The position numbers and the translations under genes are program-made. DNA of 64,000 nucleotides from Lathyrus oleraceus (Eukaryota; Streptophyta; Magnoliopsida; Fabales; Fabaceae): contig NC_066581.1 in NCBI RefSeq assembly GCF_024323335.1, positions 34,862,699-34,926,698 of the forward strand, read 5' to 3'. The notes below the pieces were generated by a model. It saw only the letters and a program-made list of their open reading frames with translations. It had not been told where the DNA came from and searched no databases. Shown here piece after piece: positions 35,940-47,664 of this stretch. Each line of letters begins with the position of its first letter. The stretch's first letter is position 1.

Positions 35940-36729
35940 TGATGCGGTGTTTTTCGCAAGTATACGAACGAGTCAGAGTAATATAAAAGATTGCCGAATC
36001 CACAGAGACCAAGTGTCAATCTATCGTTATCTATTGTTATGGTGTTTATCAAAGGCAATCAAAATAGGTGTTTTTAGAGTGTGCAATGAAAAGTAAAGTA
36101 TTGAATAAAGTTTGATTAATAAGGACAGGGTCGAATGTAATTCATATAATCAATTAATAATCCAAGTACTTGCTAATAGAACTACTTATGGGCAACGTTT
36201 CCTACTTTGAAAAGAACTAATTTAACGGGAACTGTCGCTTTCGCGTATTCAGAACCGAGTTGTACTCCCTAATCAAACCCTCTTATTGTCACTTATAAAA
36301 AGGCGCGCATTGCGTTAGAGTAGTAAACCTATTTTTAAGAAATATAGTGTCTTGACTAAGTTGAAAAGTATTATAACCTGGATTTCTTAACCAAAAGAGG
36401 TTCTCACGAACCAGACTCTAAACTTATAAACGCATCCGAAGATAGTTTTAAAATCTCTTTTCTTCTTAAATTAAAAACTCCTAATGAACTAAACAAAGCG
36501 CTTTCGCTGTTTTTGAAATAGTTAAAAATAATTAAGTTTAAATAGACGTTGGATGGCTTTCGATCTTACCCAACGGAATTGAAGTGCGGGAAAACTTAAG
36601 TTGAAAGTTAAAATAGCCCTTAAGTGCTTCTACGAACAATTGTACGGATTATCGGTTCAATTATGATCCTTACATTCTAACCTTATAAATTTAGTTAGAC
36701 ATGGTAAAGTAAAAGTGCATTAATTTAAA

Positions 36730-36935
36730 TAAAAGTAGTGCGAGTGCGGAAAGTAAATAAAAGTAGTGCGAGTGCAGGAAATAAACAATTTAAAGCGAGT
36801 GCGAGGAAATAAATAAAAGTAAAGCGAGTGCGAGGAAATAAATAATTTAAAGCGAGTGCAAGGAAATAAATAAAAGTAAAGCGAGTGAGGGGAAATAAAT
36901 AAAAGTAAAGCGAGTGCAGGAAAATAAATAAGATA
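36730..36935. repeat. ~29-bp tandem repeat in element C 3' LTR
   Basis: Seven or so imperfect copies of GTGCGAGGAAATAAATAAA plus AGTAAAGCGA. The partner LTR has fewer copies (48470-48605). The Leu/Phe/Tyr-rich minus-strand ORFs here are artefacts of the repeat. Confidence 0.85.
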
Positions 36936-37202
36936 AAGACAAGTAATAAAAACCTGCTCCAATCGGAGGGTTGAGTAAATTGCAAAGCGGAAATGAAAAT
37001 GGCGGCAGGATTAACTTCCTTCCAAAGTGCTCCAAACTCGATTACAGACTCTATCACAAACTCTATTACACAATTGTGGTAACACTCCAATGCGAAGCGA
37101 TTACCACTTTAAAATACTGAATATATGCCTAAGTGAAACAAAGTTGCTCTGAGTTTGCCTTTGTTCTAAGTTTGGATGATTTAAAAAGTGATTTTGTGTT
37201 TC

Positions 37203-37214
37203 TATTTATAAGCA
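37203..37214 (-). promoter_or_regulatory. TATA box, element C 3' LTR
   Basis: The minus strand reads GCTTATAAATAG. Same position as in element E and in the 5' LTR of C. Confidence 0.6.
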
Positions 37215-37281
37215 AGTAAAAAGATGGAAATGACAAGGATGCCCTTCAACTTGAAAATGGGAGGGAAACTTTTTTCCTCTT

Positions 37282-37315
37282 GTGGCGCCCGCCACAAGGC
37301 CATGGCGCCCGCCAC
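37282..37315. promoter_or_regulatory. Paired GTGGCGCCCGCCAC motifs, element C 3' LTR
   Basis: Copies at 37282-37295 and 37302-37315, plus a weaker ATGGCGCCAGCCAT at 37402-37415. They lie 68-112 bp upstream of the TATA box on the element's sense strand. Element E has the same pair at the same place. Confidence 0.5.
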
Positions 37316-37612
37316 AAGGCCATTTTGAGGCGCCTTAGTGGAAGTAGTGGGGAACGTGGCAGTTGAGGGAAGTTGAGCTTGGACACGTCATGGCAGGGTC
37401 TATGGCGCCAGCCATGGGGTAGGCCACAAGTGCAAAATGCTGAATTTTAGGGGTTTTGGCTCTTTTTCGCTCCTTTTCTCGATCGGGGCTCCGATTAAAG
37501 TGAAAACCTGAAAAAAAAGGAAAACATAGCAATAACACAACAAAATAACAATAAAACAACTAGAATGCATGTGAAATCGGAGTCAAAAATACGGTAAATT
37601 TCAGTGTTATCA

Positions 37613-38692
37613 AACTCTCCCACACTTAAAGCTTTGCTTGTCCTCAAGCAAGACATTAAAAAGCTCATAAAAGAGAAACTGGTGTAAACGAGTGCTTCAG
37701 GTAAAAATTCTAATTTCAAGTCGGGATGCAGTGATAGGTACTAACTGAGTGAACTAAGGGTATCATGATGACACTAATCCGCAAATACGGACATAAACTT
37801 CATTCCTATATTAACCAACCCATATTATCCCACAATACCTAGGCCTGCCTCTTCATCTCTTTTTGTGTCCTTTTCATTCAGGTGCAATCACATTAAGCCC
37901 GTTATCCGTACATGCTTCATAGTAGAGTGGCCTGTTAGTGATTATGATCTTAGCATGGGGTTTCTGGCACATAAATATGTGTAAACCCTTTTATTGGACC
38001 CAACTGTAGTTGTGGGGGATCGGATCGTAATCCGCCCTACCGAGTTCAGTGCCAGATACCTCTGAACCAACTAATAGTGGGTAAGTTTTTCTTTTTCTTT
38101 TTGTAGCAAATTTTTACAATTCTTTTTCTTTTTGTAGCAAATTTTTTCTGGATCATTCACTTATTTGCATCGGTCCCCTACGTAGAGGATGCGTAGGCCG
38201 GAGCTGACTGCTGAGATAAACTACTGGGGACTTATACGGAAATGATGATTAAGGCCATGGTATATGGGGTTTAGGGAATGATTCATATATTTACGAAGTC
38301 TATGGTGCTAAAATAATACTGATGTTTCGCAAAGTTCTCCCAAGTCACCGCATCCTTACTCAAAACATGTCTTTAAAACCTGAGAACTTTCGGAATAACA
38401 CTGTTTTCTTTTGCAAAAATTTTTGGTGGGGCTAAAGGTATGGGGAGATTAGATTGTACTAAAGATCTACTATATTTGGTGACTCGTCAGACTCATGCAT
38501 TATACTAAGAAAACAAAATAAACGACTAAAAGGAAATAAAAATAAACAAACTATCTAAAAACAGCAAAGAAAAGTGATAAAGAAAAGACGAGAAAAACAA
38601 TAAAGAAAAGATGATAGAGTCTCCTCCCACACTTAAATCGAACATTGTCCCCAATGTTTTGAAATAAGATAAGGGAAGAGTTACCTGACAAC
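37613..38692 (-). other. PPT and 3' untranslated region of element C
   Basis: The PPT on the minus strand is TAAGTGTGGGAGAGTT at 37613-37628. The remaining 1 kb is non-coding and homologous to 32273-33242 of element E. Confidence 0.75.
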
Positions 38693-40150
38693 CTATTGAT
38701 GACCACTAGTGCCCTCGCCATCTTGAGGTGGACGACGGGATCGGGTACGACGACGGTCTCTCTGATCCATCCTCGCCTGCAGGGCATCCTGAGCGGTCCT
38801 CACCTCTCGAAGGTTACCTAGAATGGAACCTTGAGTGGCTTCAATGAGTGCCATGTGTCTCTGGTGGTATTGTTGCTGACGGGCTTGTGTATCTGTGATC
38901 ATTTGCAGGGACTGTAGAACAATGTCGTAGGACTTGTCTGTCCTCCGCTGCGATTCTTGCATGAAGCTCATGTTGTCCGCCATTTGTTGCTGGATGGTAG
39001 AGAGTAGGTCATCACGCCTTTGCTCTCTAGCCATGTGGTCACGCCACATCTCCTCTATAATATAGAAGCCAGGAGTGGTACCTGCAGAAAAATAAGATGG
39101 TGCGGTGTGTGGTGGTGAAGGATGATGGGGGGACACATGGGGTACGGGAGATATCTCTCTCCGATCATATTCATCATCAGTGTCATGTCCCGCCTCATCA
39201 GGAATGTTAGGAGGAAAAGGACCCAAAACAGGTGGAGCATCTAAAGCGTAGGTCCAATTCCTTTCATCTCGTACATTTGTACATCTAGTGCATGGTAAAA
39301 CAACAAATGGGATGGCTACACCATGAACCATAAGCATGTAGCCTCCTTCTCTCCTCAAACGACACAATTTCATGTCTCTCAGAAATTTTAGGTTAATTGT
39401 GCGAGGAGGTAAGGGGTCTAGGGTAGCCATCTCATTGTTCAGGTTAAGTGCCCAAGCAATAGATGTAATCAATCCACCAAAAGAAATCGGTCCCGCTTTA
39501 TTCAAAGTTAAGGTCATATGAGCAAGCATGAACAGGACCAAATTAATTCGTCTATTTGTGAGGCTTCCTTGTAAAAATAGAAGCTCTCTAGCATTAACCT
39601 TATTTGGATTCTCCCGGCCAAAAATAGTGCATGCCAACAGATATCTAAAAACTCTGATGGTCGGGTTATGGATGGTTGAGGCAAGAACTCCTTCAAAAGA
39701 GTTTATGTAAGTGTTTGATAATCGCTCCCAGAAGGAAAATACCTCAACCGACCATTCTGAATCCAAAAGGGCCTCACAAATAGCACCGTCCCCATAAGGG
39801 ATTCTTAACAAGCCTGCCAATTCGTCGGTACTGAATTCATATTCAACGGAAAACATTCTAAATCTGACAATACCAACTGTGCTAGCAGTGTTAGGATTGA
39901 CAATATAGATTAAGGAACTCAAAAATTCAATTGTCAACCGCTCATAGGTAGGTTCTTTGTTGGAAAAGAAATTATGCAAACCTAAATGATCTAATAAATG
40001 AAATATGCTATGATAGATACCTAAAGTGTAGAGACACTCTTCGTCAACATACCTTGTCGGGAGGATTTCCCGATTTTGCAACCGTTCGATGATTTTTCTT
40101 TGTCTATCCCCCGGTTTCCCTCCTCGAAGAATGAATCCATTAAACTCCAT
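38693..40150 (-). CDS. Athila-type downstream ORF of element C, open copy
   Basis: 485 aa, ATG at 40150, no internal stop. Recognisable blocks are YERLTIEFLSSLIYIV, FSTDELAGLLRIPYGDG, NPTIRVFRYLLACTIFG, FGGLITSIAWALNL and PRTINLKFLRDMKLCRLRR. The C-terminal third is acidic and Pro/His-rich, followed by a Gln/Arg-rich, probably helical segment (LLSTIQQQMADNMSF onward) and a basic end (RRRTRSRRPPQ). The fold resembles the plant Athila ORF family (PF03078-like), placed after pol where some elements carry an env-like gene. I see no signal peptide or membrane segment, so an envelope role is not supported. It is paralogous to the broken ORF at 40797-42029. Function unknown. Confidence 0.7.
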   Translation of the reverse strand: MEFNGFILRGGKPGDRQRKIIERLQNREILPTRYVDEECLYTLGIYHSIFHLLDHLGLHNFFSNKEPTYERLTIEFLSSLIYIVNPNTASTVGIVRFRMFSVEYEFSTDELAGLLRIPYGDGAICEALLDSEWSVEVFSFWERLSNTYINSFEGVLASTIHNPTIRVFRYLLACTIFGRENPNKVNARELLFLQGSLTNRRINLVLFMLAHMTLTLNKAGPISFGGLITSIAWALNLNNEMATLDPLPPRTINLKFLRDMKLCRLRREGGYMLMVHGVAIPFVVLPCTRCTNVRDERNWTYALDAPPVLGPFPPNIPDEAGHDTDDEYDRREISPVPHVSPHHPSPPHTAPSYFSAGTTPGFYIIEEMWRDHMAREQRRDDLLSTIQQQMADNMSFMQESQRRTDKSYDIVLQSLQMITDTQARQQQYHQRHMALIEATQGSILGNLREVRTAQDALQARMDQRDRRRTRSRRPPQDGEGTSGHQ

Positions 40151-40796
40151 TTGTTGGCTCTTGAAAATGTGACGGAGAAGATGAAGTGGAATGTGAAAAG
40201 GTTGGATTTTTACAAAATCCGACGGATGAAATCGAAAATGGAAATTGAAATAATGATTTGTACGGTGTGGTGATTAGAAAAGTATGAGCTTTTTGTGGGT
40301 TCAAGGATGTTTTTCCAAGGTGAAAAAATGGGTTTGAAAGGTTGTAAGGTGTGAAAATGGTGAAGGAAGGGGTTCTGCCCCGACCTTTTACAGACGCTGT
40401 GGCGGGCGCCACAGGGTCCATGGCGGGCGCCACAAGGCCAAATCTGGCTGGGCCAGATTTTGGTCCTTTGGTTTGGGCTTCACTTGTCTTTTGGATTTGA
40501 GGGGTTCGGATAGCATTTGTCTTGTGATTTCCTAGTATCATTGGCTTGCATAATTTTTATAGAAGTAAAAATAAAAGATAAAAATAAAAATAAAACAAAA
40601 AACTAGATATTAGACTAATAAATAAGTAAACAACTAAAATAAAAAAATGCAAATAAAACAAACATAAGACATATATAGATAAAAGTAGAAATATCAATGT
40701 ATTTATATAATATTCCAAGTGCGATAATATAAAATGAGTTATGCAAATACGCGAAATATAAAAAAGAAGAGATAAAAATAAGATGAAATGGTGAGA
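40151..40796 (-). other. Spacer between the two Athila-type ORFs of element C
   Basis: The part next to the open ORF has a pair of GC-rich motifs (40399-40433) in the orientation opposite to the LTR copies. The part next to the broken ORF (about 40560-40795) is A-rich on the plus strand. The 133-aa minus-strand ORF at 40140-40541 overlaps the start of the 485-aa ORF and has no recognisable domain; I do not count it as a gene. Confidence 0.55.
40399..40433. repeat. Internal pair of GC-rich motifs in element C
   Basis: GTGGCGGGCGCCAC at 40399-40412 and ATGGCGGGCGCCAC at 40420-40433, the reverse complement of the LTR motif. They lie about 250-280 bp upstream of the 485-aa ORF start. Confidence 0.7.
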
Positions 40797-42029
40797 TCAT
40801 ATAGTAGGGGTGTCGTCTTCCTGAGTGGATCCACGGAGCATGGCTATCTCCTGCCTGAGCTCTGCGATCTCCTGATATAGACAGTCGGCTTCAGTAGCAT
40901 GGGTGAGATCAGACACTCCCATCTGTAAAGTGAGGTCAGTCACCTCCTGTCTAAGCTCTGTGATCTCTCTACGACACTCAGCAATCTAGGTGCGTATGTC
41001 GGGTGTCTGCAATGAACGATTATTAGAGAAAACAATGATTCTGGGAGATGGTGGTGTAGGCGTGTATTCAGCAACGGGTGGTGATCTCGGCTCCTCGACG
41101 GTCTCTCCCTGGCCCTCTAGAGCATAACTCCAATTCGCTGGATCATGCACACTGGTCATCATAGGATCTGGCAGTGTGAAATAATGGATAGCCTCACTAT
41201 CTACCAACAATCGGAACTGACATGGATGGAAAGAGGCTCTCCTCATCAGCCCTCTGGTGAAACAAAAGTCGATGTCCATGGTAGTGTACCCACAGTAGAT
41301 CCGGAGATGTGACAGCTTGCGAGACAGACCTAAAGCGACAGCAATCTGTGTGATGATTCCGCCCACATGGATGACTCCTTCGGTGGATCTGGAGATACCG
41401 CTGAGACTATATAATAAAAAGTTCCCACATGCTACTGGACGAGACTGGGATGCACAAAATAATAGGAAGATCTCCTCTTCACTCAGTAGTGTCTCTGCAT
41501 CCGGTCTTCCCAGGAAGGAATGCGCTAATATCATCTGAAAGTATCTAAAGGCGGGGTTATATATAACATGAGATAGCTGCATAGATGGATCTTGGCTTCC
41601 GCCACCTGATATATCACTCCAAAACTTCTCCACCTCCTTACCCAGAAAATATCCCATAGGTGTCTCCGGGATAGCATCAGGAGTGGTCTGGAAACCCAAT
41701 AGGTCGCCGAACTCTTTCTGGCTGAAAGAGTACTCAACTCCAAAGAGCCTGAAAGCAGCATACCCATCTGGTCCAGAATATGGGTCATAGTCGAATGAAC
41801 TCAGGAACTCCAATGTCAGGTTCCGGTACGTGTTACTCAAGTCATCAGCAAATTCGTCCCAGTGAAGTTGGTGGCTAAGGAATCAGATACTCGGCTCGAT
41901 ACCCAGTGCCTCCATACAATGCTGATCAGGGTAACATGTGGGTGCCATAGGGCGCTGATACAGAGCGATGTAGCGTTCTCTCTGAGCATTATCTCTATAG
42001 GCCACGTGCATGTCATCGAAATCCTGCAT
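40797..42029 (-). pseudogene. Second Athila-type ORF of element C (two stops)
   Basis: Starts at ATG 42029 (MQDFDDMHVAYRDNAQRERY). One frame runs to 40797 with a TGA at 41883-41885 and a TAG at 40986-40988. It shares the domain of the 485-aa ORF: YRNLTLEFLSSFDYDP, FRLFGVEYSFSQKEFGDLLG, IYNPAFRYFQMILAHSFLG, HVGGIITQIAVALGLSRKL and SVHDPANWSYALEGQ align block for block. After the TAG a heptad-like stretch (RREITELRQEVTDLTLQMG) suggests a coiled coil. Identity between the paralogues is low, so the duplication is old. Function unknown. Confidence 0.68.
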
Positions 42030-42203
42030 CTTGTAAAAGTTAAGAAAGTGATCTTGAAAAATGCAAACCATTCAAATTTTAGTTTCGATGCAAAATATGA
42101 TAAAAATAAAAGTAAATAAATGCGAAAAAGTAAAATGAAAGAAAAACCATGGGTTGCCTCCCATGCAGCGCTTGTTTAACGTCATTAGCTTGACGATTAG
42201 AAT

Positions 42204-45200
42204 TTATACACCTGTAGTAGTAGGGATTAGTGGATCAATCAGGGTGTGGCTTGAGTAGTATACTGGAATGTCTCCTCCTTCGTAGAGCTTCAGTCTTTGT
42301 CCATTTACAATGAATGGAATACAGGTTTGGTTCTTGATTTCTACGGCTCCGGATCTCAGAATCTTGGATACTTCGAAGGGACCAGTCCATCTTGAACGTA
42401 GCTTTCCAGGGAAGAGTCGTAACCTAGAGTTGAAAAGGAGAACAAAATCGCCTACATTGAAGTTTTTCTTTACTATTCTTTTGTCGTGATAGGCTTTTGT
42501 CCTCTCTTTATATATTTTTGCATTCTCGTAGGCCGATTTCCTAAGTTCTTCTAATTTATGAATGTCTAGGGTACGCTTTTCTCCAGCGGCTAGGTAGTCT
42601 AAATTCAAAGTTTTAATGGCCCAATAGGCTTTATGCTCTAACTCGAACGGTAAATGACAGGATTTTCCATAGACTAGTTGGTAAGGAGTAGTTCCTATAG
42701 GGGTTTTGAAAGCGGTTCTATAGGCCCATAATGCTTCTTGAAGCTTCTGAGACCAGTCTCTCCTAGAAATAGAAACAGTTTTCTCTAGGATTTATTTTAT
42801 CTCCCTATTAGATACTTTTACTTGGCCACTAGTCTGTGGGTGGTATGGTGTTGCTACTTTATGCTTAACTCCATATCTTCTTAAAAGTTTGTCAAATATT
42901 CTCGATATAAAGTGTGATCCTCCATCGCTTATGACTAAATGCGGTGTTCCAAATCTAGGGAATATATAGTTTTTAAATAGTTTGATTACTACCCTAGTGT
43001 CGTTTGTAGGTGCAGCTATAACTTCAATCCACTTAGACACATAGTCTACAGCTACTAAGATATACCTGTTTCCTAAGGATGGTGGGAAAGATCCCATGAA
43101 ATCTATACCCCATACGTCAAAGAGTTCTACTTCCTGAATGTTTCTTAGAGGCATTTCATCACGCCTTGAAATGTTTCCAGTGCGTTGGCATCTATCACAT
43201 TTGACAATGCAAGTATAGACATCGCGCCACATGGTAGGCCAAAATAGGCCAGCTTGAAGAATTTTGGCGTATGTCTTAGAGGTGCTTGCATGTCCACCAT
43301 AAGGTGCAGAATGACAATGCTTGATAATACTATTTACTTCTTCTTCTAGAACGCAACGGCGAAAAATGTCATCTTTACCCCTTTTGAAAAGGAGCGGTTC
43401 GTCCCAATAGAAGTTTCTCACATCGTGGAAGAATTTCTTCTTGCGGTGGTAGTCAAGATCAGGGGGTACTATATCAGCAGCTAGATAATTAACGAAGTCT
43501 GCATACCAGGGTACGTTACTTATTGCTAAGGAATTTTGGGGGTGCTCATTAGGATCTAGGTTATTATCTTCAATGGTTTCTACTCTAGCTATCAGTCTAT
43601 CATAGGCGAAATCATCATTTATGGGTACTAGTTCTGGGTTTAGATGTTCTAGCCTAGAAAGGTGATCGACTACTACATTTTCAGTGCCTTTTTTATCTCT
43701 TATGTCTAAATCGAACTCTTGTAGTAATAGAATCCATCGGAGTAACCTGGGCTTGGCATCTTTTTTACTTAATAGGTAACGAATGGCAGCATGATCGGTG
43801 TAAACTATAATTTTTGCTCCTACTAGGTAAGATCTAAATGTGTCTATAGCGAAAACTACAACGAGTAATTCTTTTTCAGTTGTTGCGTAGTTAAGTTGGG
43901 CAGCATCTAGGGTTCTACTGGCATAATAAATGGCATGTAACTTTTTATCTTTCCTTTGTCCTAGAACGGCTCCAACTGCATAATCACTAGCATTGCACAT
44001 TATCTCAAAAGGTTCCGACCAATCTGGTGGTTTCATAATGGGTGCTGAGATTAATGCTTGCTTTAAAAGATTAAATGCGTCATTACATTTTTCATCAAAA
44101 ATGAATTCAGCATCTTTCATTAAAAGTCCAGTTAAAGGTTTGGTTATTTTGGAGAAGTCCTTAATAAAACGCCGGTAGAATCCAGCGTGTCCAAGAAAGC
44201 TTCGGACTTCTCTGAAGGGTTTTGGTGGTTTTAGGTTTTCTATAACTTCTATTTTAGCTCTATCTACCTCTATACCTTTTTCGGAAACTATATGTCCTAA
44301 AACTATTCCTTCGGTCACCATGAAATGACATTTTTCCCAGTTTAGCACGAGGTTCACCTCCACGCATCTCTCCAGGATTTTATCAAGGTTAGCAAGAAAA
44401 TTATGGAAATCAAATCCACAAACCGAGAAATCGTCCATAAACACTTCCATGATACCATCTAGGTAATCTGCAAAGATTGACATCATGCAGCGTTGGAAAG
44501 TAGCTGGGGCATTACAGAGGCCGAATGGCATTCGTCTGTAGGCAAAAGTTCCATAAGGGCATGTAAAGGTAGTTTTTTCTTGATCTTCGGGGTGAATAGG
44601 TATTTGGAAGAATCCAGAGTATCCATCTAGATAACAGAAGTAAGAGTGTCTGGCTAGACGCTCCAACATCTGGTCTATAAATGGTAAAGGGAAATAATCC
44701 TTCCTAGTTGCTTTATTTAATTTTCTATAATCTATACACATCCGTCATCCTCCTTCTAATCGTTTTCCTACATGTTCGCCTTTATCGTTTTGCACGACTG
44801 TGATGCCTCCCTTTTTAGGTACTACATGCACAGGGCTCACCCACTTACTATCCGAGATCTGATAGATTATACCTGCCTCAAGTAACTTAAGAACCTCCTT
44901 TTTAACAACATCATTCATTATAGGGTTTATTCTTCTCTGATGCTCCCTTGAGGGTTTTGAATCTTCTTCTAACGAAATCCGATGCATGCATACGGATGGG
45001 CTTATACCTTTCAGGTCAGAGATATTATATCCTAAGGCTGAGGGATATCTTCGTAAAACATCTAAAAGTTGGTTCGTTTCCTCTTGGCTCAAGGTAGCAC
45101 TGACTATAACTGGACGGTTCATCTTTTCATCGAGGAACTCATATCTCAGGTTCTTAGGCAGTTCCTTAAGTTCTAAGGTTGGTTTCTTAGGGCACGGCAT

Positions 45201-46020
45201 AGGATCTGGGGTAAGGGATAAACGTTCGTAAAGGTTATCATCGATGTAGGGTTTCTTAAAGTCATCATCTTCCCTTATGAGAGTTGATGGTAACTTAATT
45301 GTTTTTATAATTTCTTTTTGTTCTAATTCTCTAACACATTCATCAATGATATATAAGGCATAACACGAGTCTCCCATCACAGGTGCCATAAGAAATTTCG
45401 AAAGTATAAATTCTATTTTCTCGTCACCTACCTCAAATGTCAACTTTCCTTTCTTGACATCTATTATGGCTCCGGCAGTCGATAAGAATGGTCTACCTAG
45501 AAGGATTGGTATATCATTGTCCTCTTTGATGTCCATGACAACAAAGTCAGTAGGGATAAATAACTGAGCTATCCTAACAGGAACATCTTCTAAAATGCCT
45601 ATCGGATATTTAACAGATCTATCGGCTAACTGAAGTGACATCTTAGTGGGCTGTAATTCTCCTAAGTTTAACCTCTCACAAACTGCTAAAGGCATTAAGC
45701 TCACACTAGCTCCTAAGTCTAGAAAAGCTTTTTCGATGACATGATTACCCAAAAGGCAAGGAATGGAGAAATTTCCAGGATCTTTATCTTTCTTTAATAA
45801 TTTGTCCTCAGAAATAGCATTACATTCCAAAGGCTTCGGATCGTCAAGTCTACGTTTGTTGGTAAGGATGTCTTTGAGAAACTTTGCATAAGAGGGTATT
45901 TGGGTGATGGCTTCTGTGAAAGGGATTTCTACATGAAGTTTTTCTATAACTTTAATAAATTTTTGATACTGTTTATTGATCTGGGTTTGTTTGAGTCTTT
46001 GCGGATATGGTATAGGTGGT
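42204..46020 (-). pseudogene. Pol of element C (Athila-like; two in-frame stops)
   Basis: The order on the minus strand is an aspartic protease with LDLGASVSLMP; reverse transcriptase with [20 protein letters not shown] and the catalytic FMDDFSVCG; RNase H (with [13 protein letters not shown], where the first residue is normally Asp); integrase zinc-binding [12 protein letters not shown] and [10 protein letters not shown]; and a DDE core with [16 protein letters not shown] and [16 protein letters not shown]. The tail runs to [15 protein letters not shown] (44745-44747) stands where the family has Trp just before [10 protein letters not shown], and a TAA (42792-42794) follows NREIK. Otherwise the frame is continuous. 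The DLGAS protease motif fits Athila/Tat lineages. Not functional as one polyprotein. Confidence 0.9.
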
Positions 46021-47579
46021 TTATATGGCAGGGGGTGGTACGTAAGTTTTATCTTTAGGTTCTTCTCCTTTTTCTCGACCTTCCTGGTTTTCAGATTCCT
46101 CTGGTTCCTTTACTTCGTCCGTGGGTTTGGTACATTCCTTAGAAGTTTCGGGTTCACTCAATCTAGGGTTTGGTGGCTCATCATAAGCGTTCCCACTTCG
46201 TAGGGTAATGGCATTGGCTTGTCCTCTCGGATTTTGTTGAGGTTGTCCAGGGAATTGTCCTCCAGGTGTAGTCTGAGGGGCTTGGTTTAAAGCTACCTGA
46301 GAGATCTGGGTTTCAAGCATCTTAGTATGAGTAACTATTTGGTCAACCTTGGTCCCTAACTGAGTAATCAATTCGTTAACATGAATGTTTTGGTTTATGA
46401 ACTCCTTGTTTTGTTGGGTTTGAGCGGTAATAAAATTTTCCATAATTTTCTCAAGGCTCGGCTTTGGTGGTACAGGTTGCATAGGTTGATTTGATCTAGG
46501 GGCTTGATAACTAGGTCTCGGAGGTGCATTATTTTGGATAAGGTTATTGTTTTTATAGGAGAAGTTCGGATGATTCCTCCATCCAGGGTTATAGGTATTC
46601 GAGTATGGGTTCCCTTGAGTGTAGTTCACTTGCTCATATTGGGTTTCGTTTAATAGGCTACATTCTGCAGATTGGTGTCCTTTGGTTCCACATATCTCAA
46701 ATCCGACGAAACTGCGGCTACAGTATTCGAGTTTATGCACATATGCTCGACCTTAAGGGCTAATGCGTCCATTTTAGCTTGCATCATGTCTATAGATCTT
46801 AGTTCATGCACTCCTCCTTGGGCTTCCTTCTTCTCAACTGTCGCTCGCTCGACTCCCCATGATTGATGGTTTTGAGCCATATCTTCAATGAGGGCACTAG
46901 CTTCAGGATGGGCAACGTCGATGGTCGTCTTGGTGTTATAGTGAAGTCCATTATAGAAGGTTTGAATGATTAACTAATTTTCTAAACCATGATGTGGGCA
47001 TGCTCGTAACAACTCTTTATATCTCTCCCAAGCTTCGAACATCGATTCTCATTGGTTTTGGGTAAATCTAGTTATATGGTTTCAAAGAACGACGGTCTTA
47101 CTCGGGGGAAAATATCTAGCAAGAAAAACTCTTCTAAGGTTATCCCAAGTCGTAATGGAATTGGGTGGAAGGGAATCTAACCATGATAGGGCTTTATCTC
47201 TGAGGGAAAAAGGGAATAATCTTAAACGTATTGCCTCAGGAGAAGCTCCATTGGTTTTAAAAGTGTCTTCTAATTGAAGAAATATTTTTAAATGTTGGTT
47301 TGGGGTCTCAGTAGCGAGACCTGGGAATTGTCTCTGTTGCACTAGTTGCAATAGGGATGGTTTAAGTTCAAAATTATTAGCTGGGATGGTTGGATTTACT
47401 ATACTAGAACTAGGTTCTTCGTTAGATGGATGAGCGAAATCTTTAAAAGGTCTTTGGTTTTGATCTTCGACCATAGCTCTCTTAATTCTATGAAAGAATA
47501 AACGTGCACGAGCGTAACGTTCAGGTTCCGCCAGAGGGTATACTATGCTTAAACTTCCGGTGCTGCGAGTTCTTCGCAT
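46021..47579 (-). pseudogene. Gag of element C (frameshifted)
   Basis: ATG at 47579 (MRRTRSTGSLSIVYPLAEPE). The Gag core is at 47082-47579 (FSLRDKALSWLDSLPPNSIT). A stop and frame changes follow near 47080 and 46900. The C-terminal part (46021-46740) has a zinc knuckle with FEICGTKGHQSAEC, whose first cysteine has become phenylalanine, and Pro/Gln-rich sequence ending KDKTYVPPPAI. A last frameshift at about 46023 separates it from pol. Normally packages element RNA; here it is broken. Confidence 0.82.
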
Positions 47580-47646
47580 TGACCGGCGGGAAATAACCTA
47601 AGTCTAAACGATATAACAATAGGAAAATGAAATTTGACGAAATTGG

Positions 47647-47664
47647 TCCCCGGCAACGGCGTCA
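47647..47664 (-). other. Primer-binding site of element C
   Basis: The minus strand reads TGACGCCGTTGCCGGGGA, six bases inside the 5' LTR. The common Athila/Tat form is TGGCGCCGTTGCCGGGGA (tRNA-Asp type), so one base differs. Confidence 0.85.

Larger units (their letters stand above)
35940..37612 (-). repeat. Element C 3' LTR
   Basis: 1673 bp, TGATGCGGTG...AGTGTTATCA. It is 76 bp longer than its partner, mainly through extra copies of the ~29-bp repeat (36730-36935) and a second GC-rich motif (37302-37315). Confidence 0.92.

Noticed and set aside
38693..40150. Envelope-like gene that would make element C a virus-like element
   Set aside because: No signal peptide, transmembrane segment or fusion motif can be seen; the domain matches the Athila ORF type, so an envelope role is not claimed.
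40140..40541. 133-aa minus-strand ORF upstream of the 485-aa ORF
   Set aside because: Overlaps the start of the recognised ORF, is low-complexity (Pro/Ser/Thr) and has no homologue I can name; treated as spacer.
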